DNA of 64,000 nt from Streptomyces sp. GS7 (GCF_009834125.1 NZ_CP047146.1:3713501-3777500); one strand, 5' to 3'. Positions 1-8,579 are shown, counted from the first letter of the stretch. The notes: generated by a model not told the origin, from the sequence alone. Numbers and translations: made by a program.

Positions 1-22
1 GTACAGAGATGGGAGACACCTC

Positions 23-469
23 ATGCAGCGTCGCACGGCGACGACGGCCGCGGCTCTCGCGGGCATCGTCCTCACCACGGCGGCAGTAGCGGCACCCTCC
101 TACGCGGCGGAGAGCAAGAGCCCGACCACGTCCGTCTCCGCGGCCCGGCACGCCAAGGGCCCCCGGAGCGACGGGGCGAAGGGCCTGTGCGTCCGCGTGC
201 CCCGGCTGGAGAAGCGCATCGAGAAGCGGATCAAGCGCATCGAGGGCCCGGTCGGCACGCCCGGCTCCATCAAGTACCTGGAGCAGCGCATCGACCTCGC
301 CCAGAAGGCCAACCACGCGGCCGTCGCCAAGTTCCTCGGCGACCGGCTGACCGCCCGCAAGGGGTTCCTGGCGACCCTCAAGAAGGAGCAGACCGACCTG
401 AAGGGCGTCGCCACCTGGTGTGCGGCGAACAAGCTCGGCGAGAAGCACCCGGCGGGCGCCACGTCATGA
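23..469 (+). CDS. Small secreted coiled-coil protein
   Basis: 148 residues. The N-terminus is a signal peptide: basic MQRR, then a hydrophobic Ala/Leu/Val stretch ending near APSYAAE, so the mature protein should be exported. The mature part is rich in Lys/Arg/Glu/Leu with heptad-like spacing (residues about 60-130: KRIEKRIKRIEG, later LTARKGFLATLKKEQTDLK), which suggests an alpha-helical coiled coil. Two cysteines (one near residue 56 in GLCVRV, one near 133 in TWCAAN) could form a disulfide. The stop codon overlaps the next ATG (ATGA), so the two exported proteins are probably co-translated. No enzymatic motif is visible; function unknown. Confidence 0.75.
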   Translation: MQRRTATTAAALAGIVLTTAAVAAPSYAAESKSPTTSVSAARHAKGPRSDGAKGLCVRVPRLEKRIEKRIKRIEGPVGTPGSIKYLEQRIDLAQKANHAAVAKFLGDRLTARKGFLATLKKEQTDLKGVATWCAANKLGEKHPAGATS

Positions 470-717
470 ACCGCCGACGACGGGTGTCCGTCCTGCTGAC
501 GGCCGCGCTCGCGGTGCCGCTGCTGGCCACCACCGCGTGCTCGTCCTCCGCCACGCCCGGCACGGCGGCACCCTCCGCGAGCAGCGGTTCCGCCGCGAGC
601 GGCGATTCCTCCGCCGCGCCGGACCAGCTCGCGCAGATGCAGAAGAAGGCCGACGACGCCCAGCGCGCCGTCGACGCGGCGGACGCCAACGGCAACGCCG
701 ACAACTCCGGGAACTGA
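466..717 (+). CDS. Small Ala/Ser-rich lipoprotein
   Basis: 83 residues. It starts MNRRRRVSVLLTAAL and has a lipobox-like end (LLATTACSS), predicting lipid modification at the Cys near residue 24 and anchoring outside the membrane. The mature part is a low-complexity Ser/Ala/Gly region followed by a short charged helix (DQLAQMQKKADDAQRAVDAA). The start ATG overlaps the previous stop, which fixes the start and implies coupling with the secreted coiled-coil protein. Both have helical charged segments, so they may interact outside the cell, but this is inference only. Confidence 0.7.
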   Translation: MNRRRRVSVLLTAALAVPLLATTACSSSATPGTAAPSASSGSAASGDSSAAPDQLAQMQKKADDAQRAVDAADANGNADNSGN

Positions 718-730
718 CACCGGACTCCGT

Positions 731-768
731 ACGCCTCCGCCGGGCCGCAGCACGCCCGGCGGAGGCGT
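731..768 (+). terminator. Strong GC hairpin after the secreted pair
   Basis: The arms at 732-745 and 754-767 are perfectly complementary (14 bp, extended by an A/T pair) with an 8-nt loop. The hairpin lies 14 nt past the stop of the lipoprotein gene. There is no U-tract, which is common for actinomycete terminators. It also lies downstream of the convergent SARP gene and could serve both. Confidence 0.75.
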
Positions 769-891
769 CCGCGCCTGCCGGCCCCCCCCCGCCACCAGCG
801 GAGTCATTGCCCTGTCATCGCGATGTCAACGGCCGTGGCTAGCGGCCCGGTCGACGATGTGGCGGCCGGACCGCCGCGGCCTCCCGCCCGG

Positions 892-3882
892 TCAGCGACC
901 ACCGGCGTTCGACTGCCGGTGGAGGTGCAGTTCGCCGAGGGCGCGGGAGATCTGCGCGCGGGGGATCTCGGCGTCGGGGAGGGCCACGGCCCGCTCGAAG
1001 AAGTCCCGTGCGCCGGCGAGGTCCTCCGCCGGGACGTCGCCCCACACCAGCCGCCGGTGGATCATCTCGCGTTCGGTGACGGTCCGCTCGCTCAGCACCG
1101 CGAGCACCCGGCGGCGGAGTTCGGCGGCGGCGTCCCCATGGCCCAGGCACGTTTCGGCGGCGCTCAACCGTCCGAGGACGGCCGCGTACAGGGGGATGTC
1201 CCGCAGACGCCGGGCCAGTTCCCCGGCCTTCCCCAGCGTGTCGGCGGCGTCCCGGGGCCGGCCGAGATCCAGTTGCAGACACCCGAGGCGGAGCAGCGTC
1301 CTCCCGGACTGCCGGGGGCTGCCGACCTTCTCGGCAAGCACGATCGCCTCCGTGTAGCACTCGTACGCCCGGTCGTGCTCGCCGAGCTGGTGGTGCATTT
1401 CGCCGACCGTGCAGGTGACCACGCTCGTGAGCCAGTCGTCGTCCAACTTCACGGCCAGCTCCGCCACTTCCCGGAAGTGGACCATCGAGTCCGCGATCTG
1501 CCCCGCCAGGTTGGCGAACATCCCGAGAGCCCCCGCGGCTCTGGCCTGCTCATGCAGGTCACCGGCCCGGCGGCTGATCCGGAGGGCCTCCGTCAGCCAG
1601 GTCCGGGCCTGTTCGTGACGGCCCTGGAAGCCGTACATCACGCCCATGCACGTCCGCAGTTCGGAGACCATCCGCCGGTCGGTGGCCCGCTCGACCAGCG
1701 GCAGCAGCATCTCCAGGGTCGTACGGCACTCGTGGAAGCGGCCCTGCCGGGTCAGGTAGTCGACCAGGCCCTCGGTGATCCAGCAGGCATCGTCCAGGTT
1801 GCCCACGTCCACCGCGTGCCCGACCACGTCGACCAGCTCACCGCCCGCCGCATCCAGCCAGTTCGTCGCCTCCTCCCAGTCGGCGAACGGCGCGGCCCCC
1901 GGCTCCGGACCGGTCGGAAAGGCGGAGGGGCCCCAGTCGCTCGCACGGCGGGCGGCGGCCACATACAGCCGGAACACGCCGTCCCGGGCCGCCGCGACCT
2001 CCGCGGGGTACCCGGCCGCGACACGCCGCGCGTAGACCGCCACCAGGTCGTGCAACCGGTAGCGATCGGCGGCCACCTGCTGGACGAGGCTCGCGTCGAC
2101 CAGGCTCTCCAGGGCGTGCTCGGCATCCGCCGGCGCCCAGTCGAGCATGGCCGCAAGTGTCAGCCGGTCGAGTTCCACGGTGGGCGACAGACCCACGGCG
2201 CGGAACGCGCGCTGCTCGGCGGCCGGCAACTGGTCGTAGGACAGCTGGAACGCGGCCTCCACGCTCCGGTCCGCCACCGACAGCTCGCCGAGCCGGCACT
2301 CGTCGTCGGCCAGCCGGACCGCCAGGGACTCCAGCGCCCACGAGGGGCGGTTCTGCAGCCGTGCCCCGGCGATGCGCAGCGCCAGCGGCAGCCGATCGCA
2401 CAGACCGGCGAGCCGGCGTATCGCATCCCGCTCGCGGTCCGACCCCGAGTCGCCCACGATGCGGCTCAGCAGCCCCGCCGCCTCGTCGACGGCCAGCGGC
2501 GTCAGCGAGATCCTGCGGTCCGCGTCCAGCCCGGTCAGCCGCTGACGACTCGTCACCAGCAGCATGGTGCCCGTACCTGCGGGCAGCAGCGGACGCACCT
2601 GCTCCGCCCCGGAGGCGTCATCGAGAACCAGCAGCAGCCGCAGCGCGGCGGTCGCCGCCCGCCACGACGCGGCCAACTCGTCGAGGTCGTCGGAATCCTC
2701 CCCCTCATCGGCGCCGACCACCCGCAGCAGGCGGCGCAACACGCGTTGCGGCCCGGTGGCCCCGCGATCCTCGCGATGCCCGTGCAGATCGACGAACAGG
2801 CAGCCGTCCGGGTACCGCTCCCGCACCGTACGCGCCGCATGCACCACCAGCGCCGTCTTGCCGACCCCGGCCATGCCGTCCACCGCGCGGACCGTCACAC
2901 CGCGCGCGTCGGCCGGTGCCGCAAGGAGTGCGAGTTCCCGGACCCGCCCGGTGAAGTCCCCCGCGCCGACCGGCAGTTCATTGCGCACCCGGCGCTTCTG
3001 TCCCGGCGGTGCCTGCGGCGACGGCTCCGCAAGGCGGTGCTCGTGCCGTACGGGTCCGCCGAGCAGAGACGCGTCGTCGCCCCGCAGCACCGCCTCGTGC
3101 ACCCGTCGCAGTTCGGCACCCGGCTCCGCCCCCTGGTCCCGCACCAGGCGGCGGCGCACCTTGGCGAACACGGCCAGCGCGTCGGCCCGCCGATCGCTCC
3201 CGTAGAGGGCACGCATCAGCAGGGCGGTCAGCGCCTCGTGGTACGGGTGCGTCTCCGTCAGGGCGAACAGTTCACCGACCGCCGCCACCGACCGGCCCAG
3301 CCGGAGTTCGCAGTCCAGCTTGTCCTGCACCAGCGCGAGCCGGCGCTCCGCCAGCCGCAGCCGTTCCCCCTCGGCGAACGGCCCGGGAACTCCGGCCAGC
3401 GGCTCGCCCCGGAACAGCTCCAGCGCCCGGGACCACGCACCCGCCGCGGCGTCCAGCTCGCCGCGGCCCTGCGCCGCCTTCGCCTCGGCGGCCATCGCCT
3501 CCATGTGCGCCACGTCCACCCACACATTCCGCGGGACGAAGCGATAACCCCCGCGGTCGGTGACGATCACGGCATCCGACACCGCATCCGACACCGCGTC
3601 CGACGAGCCGCCCCCCGGACCGGCCAGACATCTGCGCACGCGGTGCACATAGACCGGAATCACCTTGGCGCCGGTGCCCGGCTGCTCCGCACCCCAGACG
3701 CCGTCGAGGAGCTGCTGCCTGCTGACCGTCACACCCGGCCGCAGCAACAACGCGGTCAGCAGCGCCTGTTGACGCACCGGACCGAGTTCCAGCAGTGCCT
3801 CACCGCGCCATCCCTGAAGCGGCCCCAGTACCGCCAGGCGGAGCCGCCGTAAACCCGTCGATACCGCCCCCGTGGAAGACAC
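892..3882 (-). CDS. AfsR/SARP-family transcriptional regulator (BTAD, NB-ARC, TPR)
   Basis: 996 residues, the large AfsR-like architecture. Residues about 12-100 form the winged-helix DNA-binding domain (LAVLGPLQGW, then LLDGVWG, VHRVRRCL). About 105-250 is the bacterial transcriptional activation domain. About 290-560 is an NB-ARC ATPase with a P-loop (GMAGVGKTALVV) and a Walker-B-like LLLVLDDA. The C-terminal third (about 720-990) is TPR-like helical repeats. Known: such proteins activate secondary-metabolite or developmental genes, with ATPase/TPR parts sensing a signal. The start is GTG at 3882, 6 nt after a TATACT hexamer, so the mRNA may be leaderless. No biosynthetic cluster lies beside it, so its target is unclear from the window. 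Confidence 0.93.
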   Translation of the reverse strand: MSSTGAVSTGLRRLRLAVLGPLQGWRGEALLELGPVRQQALLTALLLRPGVTVSRQQLLDGVWGAEQPGTGAKVIPVYVHRVRRCLAGPGGGSSDAVSDAVSDAVIVTDRGGYRFVPRNVWVDVAHMEAMAAEAKAAQGRGELDAAAGAWSRALELFRGEPLAGVPGPFAEGERLRLAERRLALVQDKLDCELRLGRSVAAVGELFALTETHPYHEALTALLMRALYGSDRRADALAVFAKVRRRLVRDQGAEPGAELRRVHEAVLRGDDASLLGGPVRHEHRLAEPSPQAPPGQKRRVRNELPVGAGDFTGRVRELALLAAPADARGVTVRAVDGMAGVGKTALVVHAARTVRERYPDGCLFVDLHGHREDRGATGPQRVLRRLLRVVGADEGEDSDDLDELAASWRAATAALRLLLVLDDASGAEQVRPLLPAGTGTMLLVTSRQRLTGLDADRRISLTPLAVDEAAGLLSRIVGDSGSDRERDAIRRLAGLCDRLPLALRIAGARLQNRPSWALESLAVRLADDECRLGELSVADRSVEAAFQLSYDQLPAAEQRAFRAVGLSPTVELDRLTLAAMLDWAPADAEHALESLVDASLVQQVAADRYRLHDLVAVYARRVAAGYPAEVAAARDGVFRLYVAAARRASDWGPSAFPTGPEPGAAPFADWEEATNWLDAAGGELVDVVGHAVDVGNLDDACWITEGLVDYLTRQGRFHECRTTLEMLLPLVERATDRRMVSELRTCMGVMYGFQGRHEQARTWLTEALRISRRAGDLHEQARAAGALGMFANLAGQIADSMVHFREVAELAVKLDDDWLTSVVTCTVGEMHHQLGEHDRAYECYTEAIVLAEKVGSPRQSGRTLLRLGCLQLDLGRPRDAADTLGKAGELARRLRDIPLYAAVLGRLSAAETCLGHGDAAAELRRRVLAVLSERTVTEREMIHRRLVWGDVPAEDLAGARDFFERAVALPDAEIPRAQISRALGELHLHRQSNAGGR

Positions 3883-3888
3883 GCAGGG

Positions 3889-3894
3889 AGTATA
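3889..3894 (-). promoter_or_regulatory. -10 element of the SARP gene
   Basis: TATACT on the minus strand, followed by 6 nt and then the GTG start at 3882. The spacing predicts transcription starting at or next to the start codon (leaderless mRNA). No good -35 hexamer was seen. Confidence 0.45.
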
Positions 3895-4105
3895 GGGCGC
3901 TGCCGACGGCCGTTTGGTGCGTCTCCACGAGGCTGCACAAGGTGTGCGTCAGGTGAAGCTCTCGCTCACGTTCCCCCCTCAAGGGCGCGCGGCACGGAGC
4001 GCCAACCTCCCATCTTCAGCGGCGAGTTGGAGGAAAGTGGCCGATGCCCCGCTCGACACGCCGAGCCGGTCCGGGCAGGCACTGATCCGGTGCCTGGAGG
4101 ACGGC

Positions 4106-4126
4106 GGGGCCGGGATGGCCGGCCCC
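4106..4126 (-). terminator. Hairpin downstream of the I36-like gene
   Basis: Perfect 8-bp arms (4106-4113 and 4119-4126) with a 5-nt loop, about 95 nt past the stop of the minus-strand gene at 4221. The remaining 3883-4220 interval holds no convincing gene. Confidence 0.45.
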
Positions 4127-4220
4127 CGGGCGCCGCCGGCCAGGCGGTGTCCGCTCCCTCGCGGCCGGTGCACCACGGTGGCCTGCCCGCCTCCGCAAGG
4201 CCCGTTGCGCACGGCGTCGT

Positions 4221-4586
4221 TCACTGCCAGCTGGAGATGTCGACGGACCGTGCGGAGCCGCCCGGCTCCAGTGCGCCGACGCGTACCGAGCAGTTCGATC
4301 GTGAGAAGAAGGTCAGGGAGTCGGAGCCGTGGTTGTAGACCGATCGCGCGGGCTGGACCGGCGTGGCCTGGCAGTCGTGTTGCGCACTCTGCGCGGCCCT
4401 CATCTCCCCGCCGAAGTCGGGCTCCGGCCAGAAGCAGACGGAACCCTGCGGACAGGCGGTCGCGGCACGGGCCGGGGCGTCCGGCACCGCGCCGGTCCGG
4501 GCCTGCGCGGGGGCGGTGGTGGCCAGAGCGAGGGCCGCCGCGGCGGCCAGGGAACCGATTGCCGCGGTGACATGGTGGATGCGCAT
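4221..4586 (-). CDS. Secreted peptidase inhibitor I36-like protein
   Basis: 121 residues from the ATG at 4586, which follows a good ribosome-binding site (AGGGGGGAGAT). Residues 1-30 are a signal peptide (Ala/Leu-rich, ending ATTAPAQA). The mature part carries the pattern of the streptomycete I36 inhibitor family: CPQGSVCFWPEPDFGG, then a conserved RSVYNHGSDSL and FSRSNCS. Four Cys residues are available for two disulfides. Known: the family founder SMI inhibits a streptomycete metalloproteinase, but most homologues are untested. It stands alone with no protease directly adjacent, so the target is unknown. Confidence 0.8.
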   Translation of the reverse strand: MRIHHVTAAIGSLAAAAALALATTAPAQARTGAVPDAPARAATACPQGSVCFWPEPDFGGEMRAAQSAQHDCQATPVQPARSVYNHGSDSLTFFSRSNCSVRVGALEPGGSARSVDISSWQ

Positions 4587-5013
4587 GGGATCTCCCCCCT
4601 GACAGTCGAACATGACGCCTGGGTCGCCTACCGGGGCATGCGCCAGACATACGGGCCGTCCCGGCCGGATCGCCTGTCCGCCGAGGACATACCTGACCAG
4701 ACCAGGCCCTGGGGCGAGTCTGCTGCACCAGCCGCGGGCAACGTACGGCGTTCGTGGCACCGTCACGCTTCCGGGCAGCGTTGTGCGAGTGTCCGGCCGC
4801 CTGGAGCGAACTGTCGTTCGGACTGTGCGAGGCGCCGTGGTGGACGGACGGACCCGTACGCCCGTCGGTCGATGTGTGCTCACACCGGAGGCATCGGTGC
4901 GGTCGTGTCGCCTTCCGCGGCTGCCTGGAGTCCCGGGCCGATGGCAACCCCCCATAGCCGACCCACTGTCACGAGGCGGGACCAGGCCGCGGCGCGCGGG
5001 AATCCCGGCACGC
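4587..5013. other. Intergenic, no gene seen
   Basis: This stretch lies between the I36-like gene start and the stop of the beta-propeller gene. It contains the ribosome-binding site and presumably the promoter of the I36-like gene. No reading frame with recognisable protein content was found on either strand. Confidence 0.5.
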
Positions 5014-6087
5014 TCAGCGCGGCGTGATGGCGATGCCTTCGGGTTCGTGTCCCGTCGGCAGGGTGGCGCGGACCCGCTGGGTGAAGGGGTCGATGACCGA
5101 TACGGTGTCGGACTGCTCGTTCGTCACCCACACCCGTCGGCCGTCGGGGGTGACGGCGACACCCTGCGGATCGACGCCGACGGGGACGTGGCCGATGACG
5201 CGGCGGGCGGGGATGTCGATGATCAGCAGGCAGTTCCGGGCCGAGTCGGCGACGTAGAGGCGGCGGCCGTCCGGGCTGACGGCATTGCCCAGCGGTGCCT
5301 GGCCCCCGGGCAGGGTGGCCACCACGGACTCGGTGTCGGTGTCGATGACCGACACGGTGCCGGAACCGGTGTTGGAGACGTACACCCGGCGGCCGGAGGG
5401 CGGCGAACTGATCCCGCTGGGGAAGTCTCCCACCCGGATGTCCCGGGTGGCACGCAGGCCCCTGCCGAGCACGGTCACCGAGCCACCGCCGTTGTCGGTC
5501 ACGTAGGCACGCCCGTCCGGGACCGTGGTGATGCTGTGCGGCAGCGGCCCCACCGGCAGGGTGGCGACCACCTGGCGAGCCCGGACGCTGATGATCGAGA
5601 CGGCGTCCGAGCCGAAGTCGGCCACCAGCACATAGCGGCCGTCGCGGGTCGGCATCGCCGCGAAGGGCCGGCGCCGCACCCGCACCATGGCCGTGGTCAG
5701 CCGGGGACCGGTGGCGATGAAGGAAGCCGAGTCGGTACGGCCGTTGGCGACGTAGACCGCTTCACCGTCCGGAGCCGCTCCCACGCCGGTCGGGCCGTGG
5801 CCCACTTGGACGTTGCCGACCCTGCGCTCTAAACGGGTGTCGAAAACCGAGACGGTCGCCGAGCCGCTGTTGGCGACGTAGGCGCTGACGCGCACGGGAT
5901 AGCGCGCCACGTGCCGGGTCGCGGGGGCCGGCGGTGCGCCGGCCGCGACCAGTACGCACGGCAGCAGCAGGGCGCCGGCCGAGCCCCAGCAGAGGCGGCG
6001 ACCGTGGCGGGACAGGAGCGGTGCGCTCCGACGTTTTTGGCCCGGTGCGCTACCGAGCGGCGCGCTGGCCAGGGGAGAACGCTGCAT
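5014..6087 (-). CDS. Exported YVTN/YncE-type beta-propeller protein
   Basis: 357 residues. The N-terminal 30 residues are Arg/Ser-rich, followed by a hydrophobic segment (CWGSAGALLLPCVLVAAG) that fits a long signal peptide or anchor. The rest is about seven repeats of roughly 42 residues with the YVTN signature, for example AYVANSGSATVSVFDT, VYVSNTGSGTVSVIDT, LYVADSARN and VWVTNEQSDTVSVIDP, so a closed seven-blade propeller is likely. Known: YncE-like propellers are extracytoplasmic and mostly binding proteins of unknown ligand. An upstream CAGGAG ribosome-binding site supports the ATG at 6087. Monocistronic, with a small palindrome at its leader. Confidence 0.88.
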   Translation of the reverse strand: MQRSPLASAPLGSAPGQKRRSAPLLSRHGRRLCWGSAGALLLPCVLVAAGAPPAPATRHVARYPVRVSAYVANSGSATVSVFDTRLERRVGNVQVGHGPTGVGAAPDGEAVYVANGRTDSASFIATGPRLTTAMVRVRRRPFAAMPTRDGRYVLVADFGSDAVSIISVRARQVVATLPVGPLPHSITTVPDGRAYVTDNGGGSVTVLGRGLRATRDIRVGDFPSGISSPPSGRRVYVSNTGSGTVSVIDTDTESVVATLPGGQAPLGNAVSPDGRRLYVADSARNCLLIIDIPARRVIGHVPVGVDPQGVAVTPDGRRVWVTNEQSDTVSVIDPFTQRVRATLPTGHEPEGIAITPR

Positions 6088-6097
6088 GGCACTCCTG

Positions 6098-6111
6098 GAT
6101 CAGTAGTGATC
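6098..6111. promoter_or_regulatory. 14-bp palindrome at the propeller gene leader
   Basis: GATCA-gtag-TGATC, a perfect inverted repeat 11 nt upstream of the propeller start codon and overlapping the approach to its ribosome-binding site. It could be an operator; no cognate regulator is adjacent. Confidence 0.3.
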
Positions 6112-6225
6112 ATTACGGGTCCACAAGATCAGGCATCTCGGGATCGCGCAGGGGTGCCACCGGCCAGCCAGCCCTCGTCCGTGACCCGGGCGAGTGAACC
6201 ACTCCCGGCGCCGGATACGGCCGGT

Positions 6226-6256
6226 GCCGTTGCGGCGGGCCGCCCGCCGCAACGGC
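6226..6256. terminator. Perfect 14-bp GC hairpin
   Basis: Arms 6226-6239 and 6243-6256 with a 3-nt loop. On the minus strand it follows the amidohydrolase remnant and precedes the propeller gene, so it would insulate the two. It has no U-tract. Confidence 0.55.
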
Positions 6257-6351
6257 GCAGTGCCGTTCCGCCGTCCGGGTGCCGGAGCGGCGTCGCCGCC
6301 TGGCTGTCGCGTCGACGACTGTCCCGTCGGACGGGCCCTGGGAGGCGACCG

Positions 6352-6655
6352 CCGGGGGAGGCCGAGGAAGCGCTCGGCGTTGCCGTCGGTGATCAGCCGC
6401 CGGCCGATGTCGTCCAGGAACTCGCTCCTGCGGACCACCGCGCCGGCCGGGCGCTCGCCCAGCGGAGACGGGGAGCCGCTGCCGACCATCAGCCGGTCCG
6501 CCTCCAGCGTGTCGACCAGCGGTGGCAGCGCCCGCTCGCCGAAGACGACCGAGTCGACGGAGAACCGGCCGAGGTAGCGCGAGGGCGGATACCGCGAGGG
6601 CGGATACCGCGAGGTGCCGACGACGTCACAAACGAGAAGTCCGGGGCGCGGTACA
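6352..6655 (-). pseudogene. Remnant of an amidohydrolase-2 family enzyme (C-terminal part)
   Basis: Read on the minus strand, the frame gives SRYLGRFSVDSVVFGERALPP, then LVDTLEADRLMVGSGSPSPLG and RRLITDGNAERFLGL. This follows the C-terminal pattern of the ACMSD/amidohydrolase-2 family, in which a Tyr/Phe-Asp strand, an acidic residue in GSDYPF and a terminal NAxRLLGL helix are usual. Here the metal-ligand Asp of GSD is replaced by Gly (GSGSP), a 15-bp tandem repeat sits in the frame, and no N-terminal barrel half or start codon is visible upstream. I call it a decayed fragment. A shortened protein with another role cannot be excluded. Confidence 0.6.
6579..6613. repeat. 15-bp tandem repeat, 2.3 copies
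   Basis: The unit GCGAGGGCGGATACC is present twice plus a partial third copy, inside the amidohydrolase remnant. The unit length keeps the frame and inserts a repeated SRYPP on the minus strand. Confidence 0.75.
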
Positions 6656-7320
6656 GCCGTTGCGGTAGAGCGCTGCGATGGTTGCTCACGCGAGGCGAAA
6701 GCGACCGGAGAATTGTCGATGAGGAGCCAACTAACCTTCCTCGCCTGTGACTTCGCCTACGGCTTCCGTGACTCTGCTGCTCCACTTCACCTCGCTGACT
6801 CGCACAGGCGGAAGTCCCGGGCGCGATCCCGATCCTCTTGAGCGAAGGTGCGGGCCGGTCCGGTGATCTCCGCGGCGCGGTTCCGTGTGAGCGCCCGCGG
6901 CGTGTAGACCTCGCGAGCGAGGTACTCGATCACCTTCCGCGACCGTGTCGGTGGCATCGGCGACGAAATATCCGCACTTCTCCCTTGATGGGAATCAATT
7001 GTCGTCGTTCGATGAAGATCCATTTCCGCGCGATACGCGGGGAATTGTCGCGATATGGAGTGCTCTCGCAGTCACCGGCGGCCCCCTCGCCCCGGGCTCT
7101 GTCAACGATATGTGTGGAGCGCCGCGCCCCAGGCGGTCGGTTCACAGGTTTACAGCTCTACACTCGACCCGGTACGGAGCAGGCGGCCCCCGGAGCGGGT
7201 GCGCCGAAGCGGGATCGGTCGACGCTGTCGCACCCTGTCGGAGGGGTGGCGGCAGGAACGTGCGCTGCCGCAGGAAATTTGGACATAACCGGCTAACCGG
7301 TAATTGGCGAAAGGGTGCGC
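6656..7320. other. Intergenic with a local AT-rich dip
   Basis: No gene is supported here. Bases about 6960-7060 are clearly poorer in GC than the surroundings and hold several A/T runs, which could be a promoter region or old foreign DNA. Short frames exist on both strands but have no recognisable content. Confidence 0.4.
7288..7301. promoter_or_regulatory. Inverted repeat before the thioredoxin-fold gene
   Basis: ACCGG-ctaa-CCGGT, a perfect palindrome 19 nt upstream of the ATG at 7321. AACCGG also occurs as a short direct repeat here. It is a possible operator or promoter-proximal site. Confidence 0.3.
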
Positions 7321-8112
7321 ATGGCTGCGTTGGCGAAGGACAAGGCGCGCAAGGAAGAGTCTCCTGAACAGGCGTCGCGCAGCAGCCAGGGCAAGTGGCG
7401 TAACTATGTGGTGATAGCGGGTGGCATCGCCGTCGTGTACGGAGCCGCGGCCCTCCTGGGGCACAGCGTGCGCGCGTCCAGGCCGACCACCGTGGAAGCC
7501 CCGACGAGCGCCGTGGCGTCCGGAGCGGGCACGACGAAGCTGGCGCTTCCGGTGAAGCCCACCATTCCCGTCACGCTCACCATCTTCGAAGACCCGCGCA
7601 ATCCGCACTCGCGGGACTTCGCCCAGCGCTTCGCTCCCACGCTCGACCAGCTGCTGGCATCCGGGCAGGTCCAGATCAACTACCGTCTGGTCACGCAGAG
7701 CGACAAGCGGTACGGCGGCAGCGGGGCGTCCGAAGCCGCGGCCGCCGCGGCCTGCGCCCAGGACCAGGGGCGGCTCACCGCGTACATGGACCAGATCTGG
7801 AAGAACCAGCCGGCCCCGACGAACGACGCACTCAAGAACCGCAAACTGCTCATCGCGCTGGCCAAGAAGGCCGGAAAGATCAACCACGACGACTTCTCGC
7901 TGTGTGTCGATCGAACCGAGCGCATGGGGTGGGTGAAGGAGTCGCAGGCCGACTACGCGGCCGCGGGCTTGGGCGAGCTTCCCGTCGTGCAGATCAACGA
8001 CCGCACGATTCCGGGTGGCGCCGCCGCCCTGACGCCGAGCAAGCTGACCAGCCTGGTGAACAAAGAGGTGCAGAAGGTCATGGCCTCCGTCCCTGCCACT
8101 CCGCAGGGTTGA
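7321..8112 (+). CDS. Membrane-anchored DsbA-like thioredoxin-fold protein lacking CXXC
   Basis: 263 residues from the ATG at 7321 (ribosome-binding site AAAGGG 5 nt upstream). Residues 1-28 are charged and cytoplasmic, about 29-48 is one transmembrane segment (YVVIAGGIAVVYGAAALLG), then the protein is extracytoplasmic. The thioredoxin_4/DsbA pattern is visible: VTLTIFEDPRNPHSRDFAQRF, the helical insert with AAACAQDQGRLTAYMDQIW, and the cis-Pro strand GELPVVQINDRTIPGG. In active relatives the first motif carries the CPxC redox pair; here it reads NPHS, so disulfide exchange by the usual route is not possible. Two other Cys remain (in AAACAQ and SLCVDR). Probably a chaperone or structural relative. 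Confidence 0.82.
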   Translation: MAALAKDKARKEESPEQASRSSQGKWRNYVVIAGGIAVVYGAAALLGHSVRASRPTTVEAPTSAVASGAGTTKLALPVKPTIPVTLTIFEDPRNPHSRDFAQRFAPTLDQLLASGQVQINYRLVTQSDKRYGGSGASEAAAAAACAQDQGRLTAYMDQIWKNQPAPTNDALKNRKLLIALAKKAGKINHDDFSLCVDRTERMGWVKESQADYAAAGLGELPVVQINDRTIPGGAAALTPSKLTSLVNKEVQKVMASVPATPQG

Positions 8113-8120
8113 GTAACGCA

Positions 8121-8148
8121 TAGCCGCTAGCCGCTAGCCGCATAGCCG
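8121..8148. repeat. 7-bp tandem repeat after the thioredoxin-fold gene
   Basis: TAGCCGC three times in a row, then one spaced partial copy, directly after the stop codon. Confidence 0.7.
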
Positions 8149-8172
8149 AACGGCCGGACGCTGGGCCGTTCG
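8147..8172 (+). terminator. Hairpin terminator of the thioredoxin-fold gene
   Basis: Perfect 9-bp arms (CGAACGGCC / GGCCGTTCG) with an 8-nt loop, 35 nt past the stop codon. Confidence 0.65.
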
Positions 8173-8423
8173 TCGAGCAGGGGTCGCCGTGACGCGGGAT
8201 GACGTACGCGGTGGCCGCTGCTCTCCGGAAGTCGGCGGGCGGGCCGAGGGTGGGGTACGGGGGACCGGCCCGATCGTCTGGATTCCGTGGCGGGCCGTTG
8301 CGCGCGCCGCCCCGGGCCCGCCGCATCGTGAGATAATTCTGGAGAAGCCGTCCGTTCGGCGGCATGTCTTCACGGACGGAAATGACCGGTCAGAGGTCAG
8401 CCTGTAGTCGGCAGGTGAAATCC

Positions 8424-8579
8424 ATGATCATTCTTGGTGTTCTTCTCCTCGTCATCGGCTTCGTCACGGGAATCGCCGTGCTCTGGACCATCGGCGTGGT
8501 GTTGCTGGTCGTCGGGGCGGTTCTGTGGCTTCTGGGGGCTGCGGGGCGCGCCGTCGGCGGTCGCCGTCACTACTGGTAG
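8424..8579 (+). CDS. DUF6131-type mini membrane protein
   Basis: 51 residues, nearly all hydrophobic: two closely packed membrane segments (about 1-20 and 22-40) followed by the conserved basic tail GRAVGGRRHYW. Length and tail match the small DUF6131 membrane proteins found across Streptomyces. Function is unknown; similar proteins are often stress-induced, but that is not visible here. An upstream in-frame start at 8364 is possible but the conserved part begins at the ATG at 8424. Confidence 0.8.
   Translation: MIILGVLLLVIGFVTGIAVLWTIGVVLLVVGAVLWLLGAAGRAVGGRRHYW

Noticed and set aside
823..3852. Very long open frame (1009 codons) on the plus strand opposite the SARP gene
   Set aside because: It is antisense to a clear multi-domain regulator and its composition is Arg/Gly/Pro/His-rich without any domain. 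Long shadow frames are normal at this GC.
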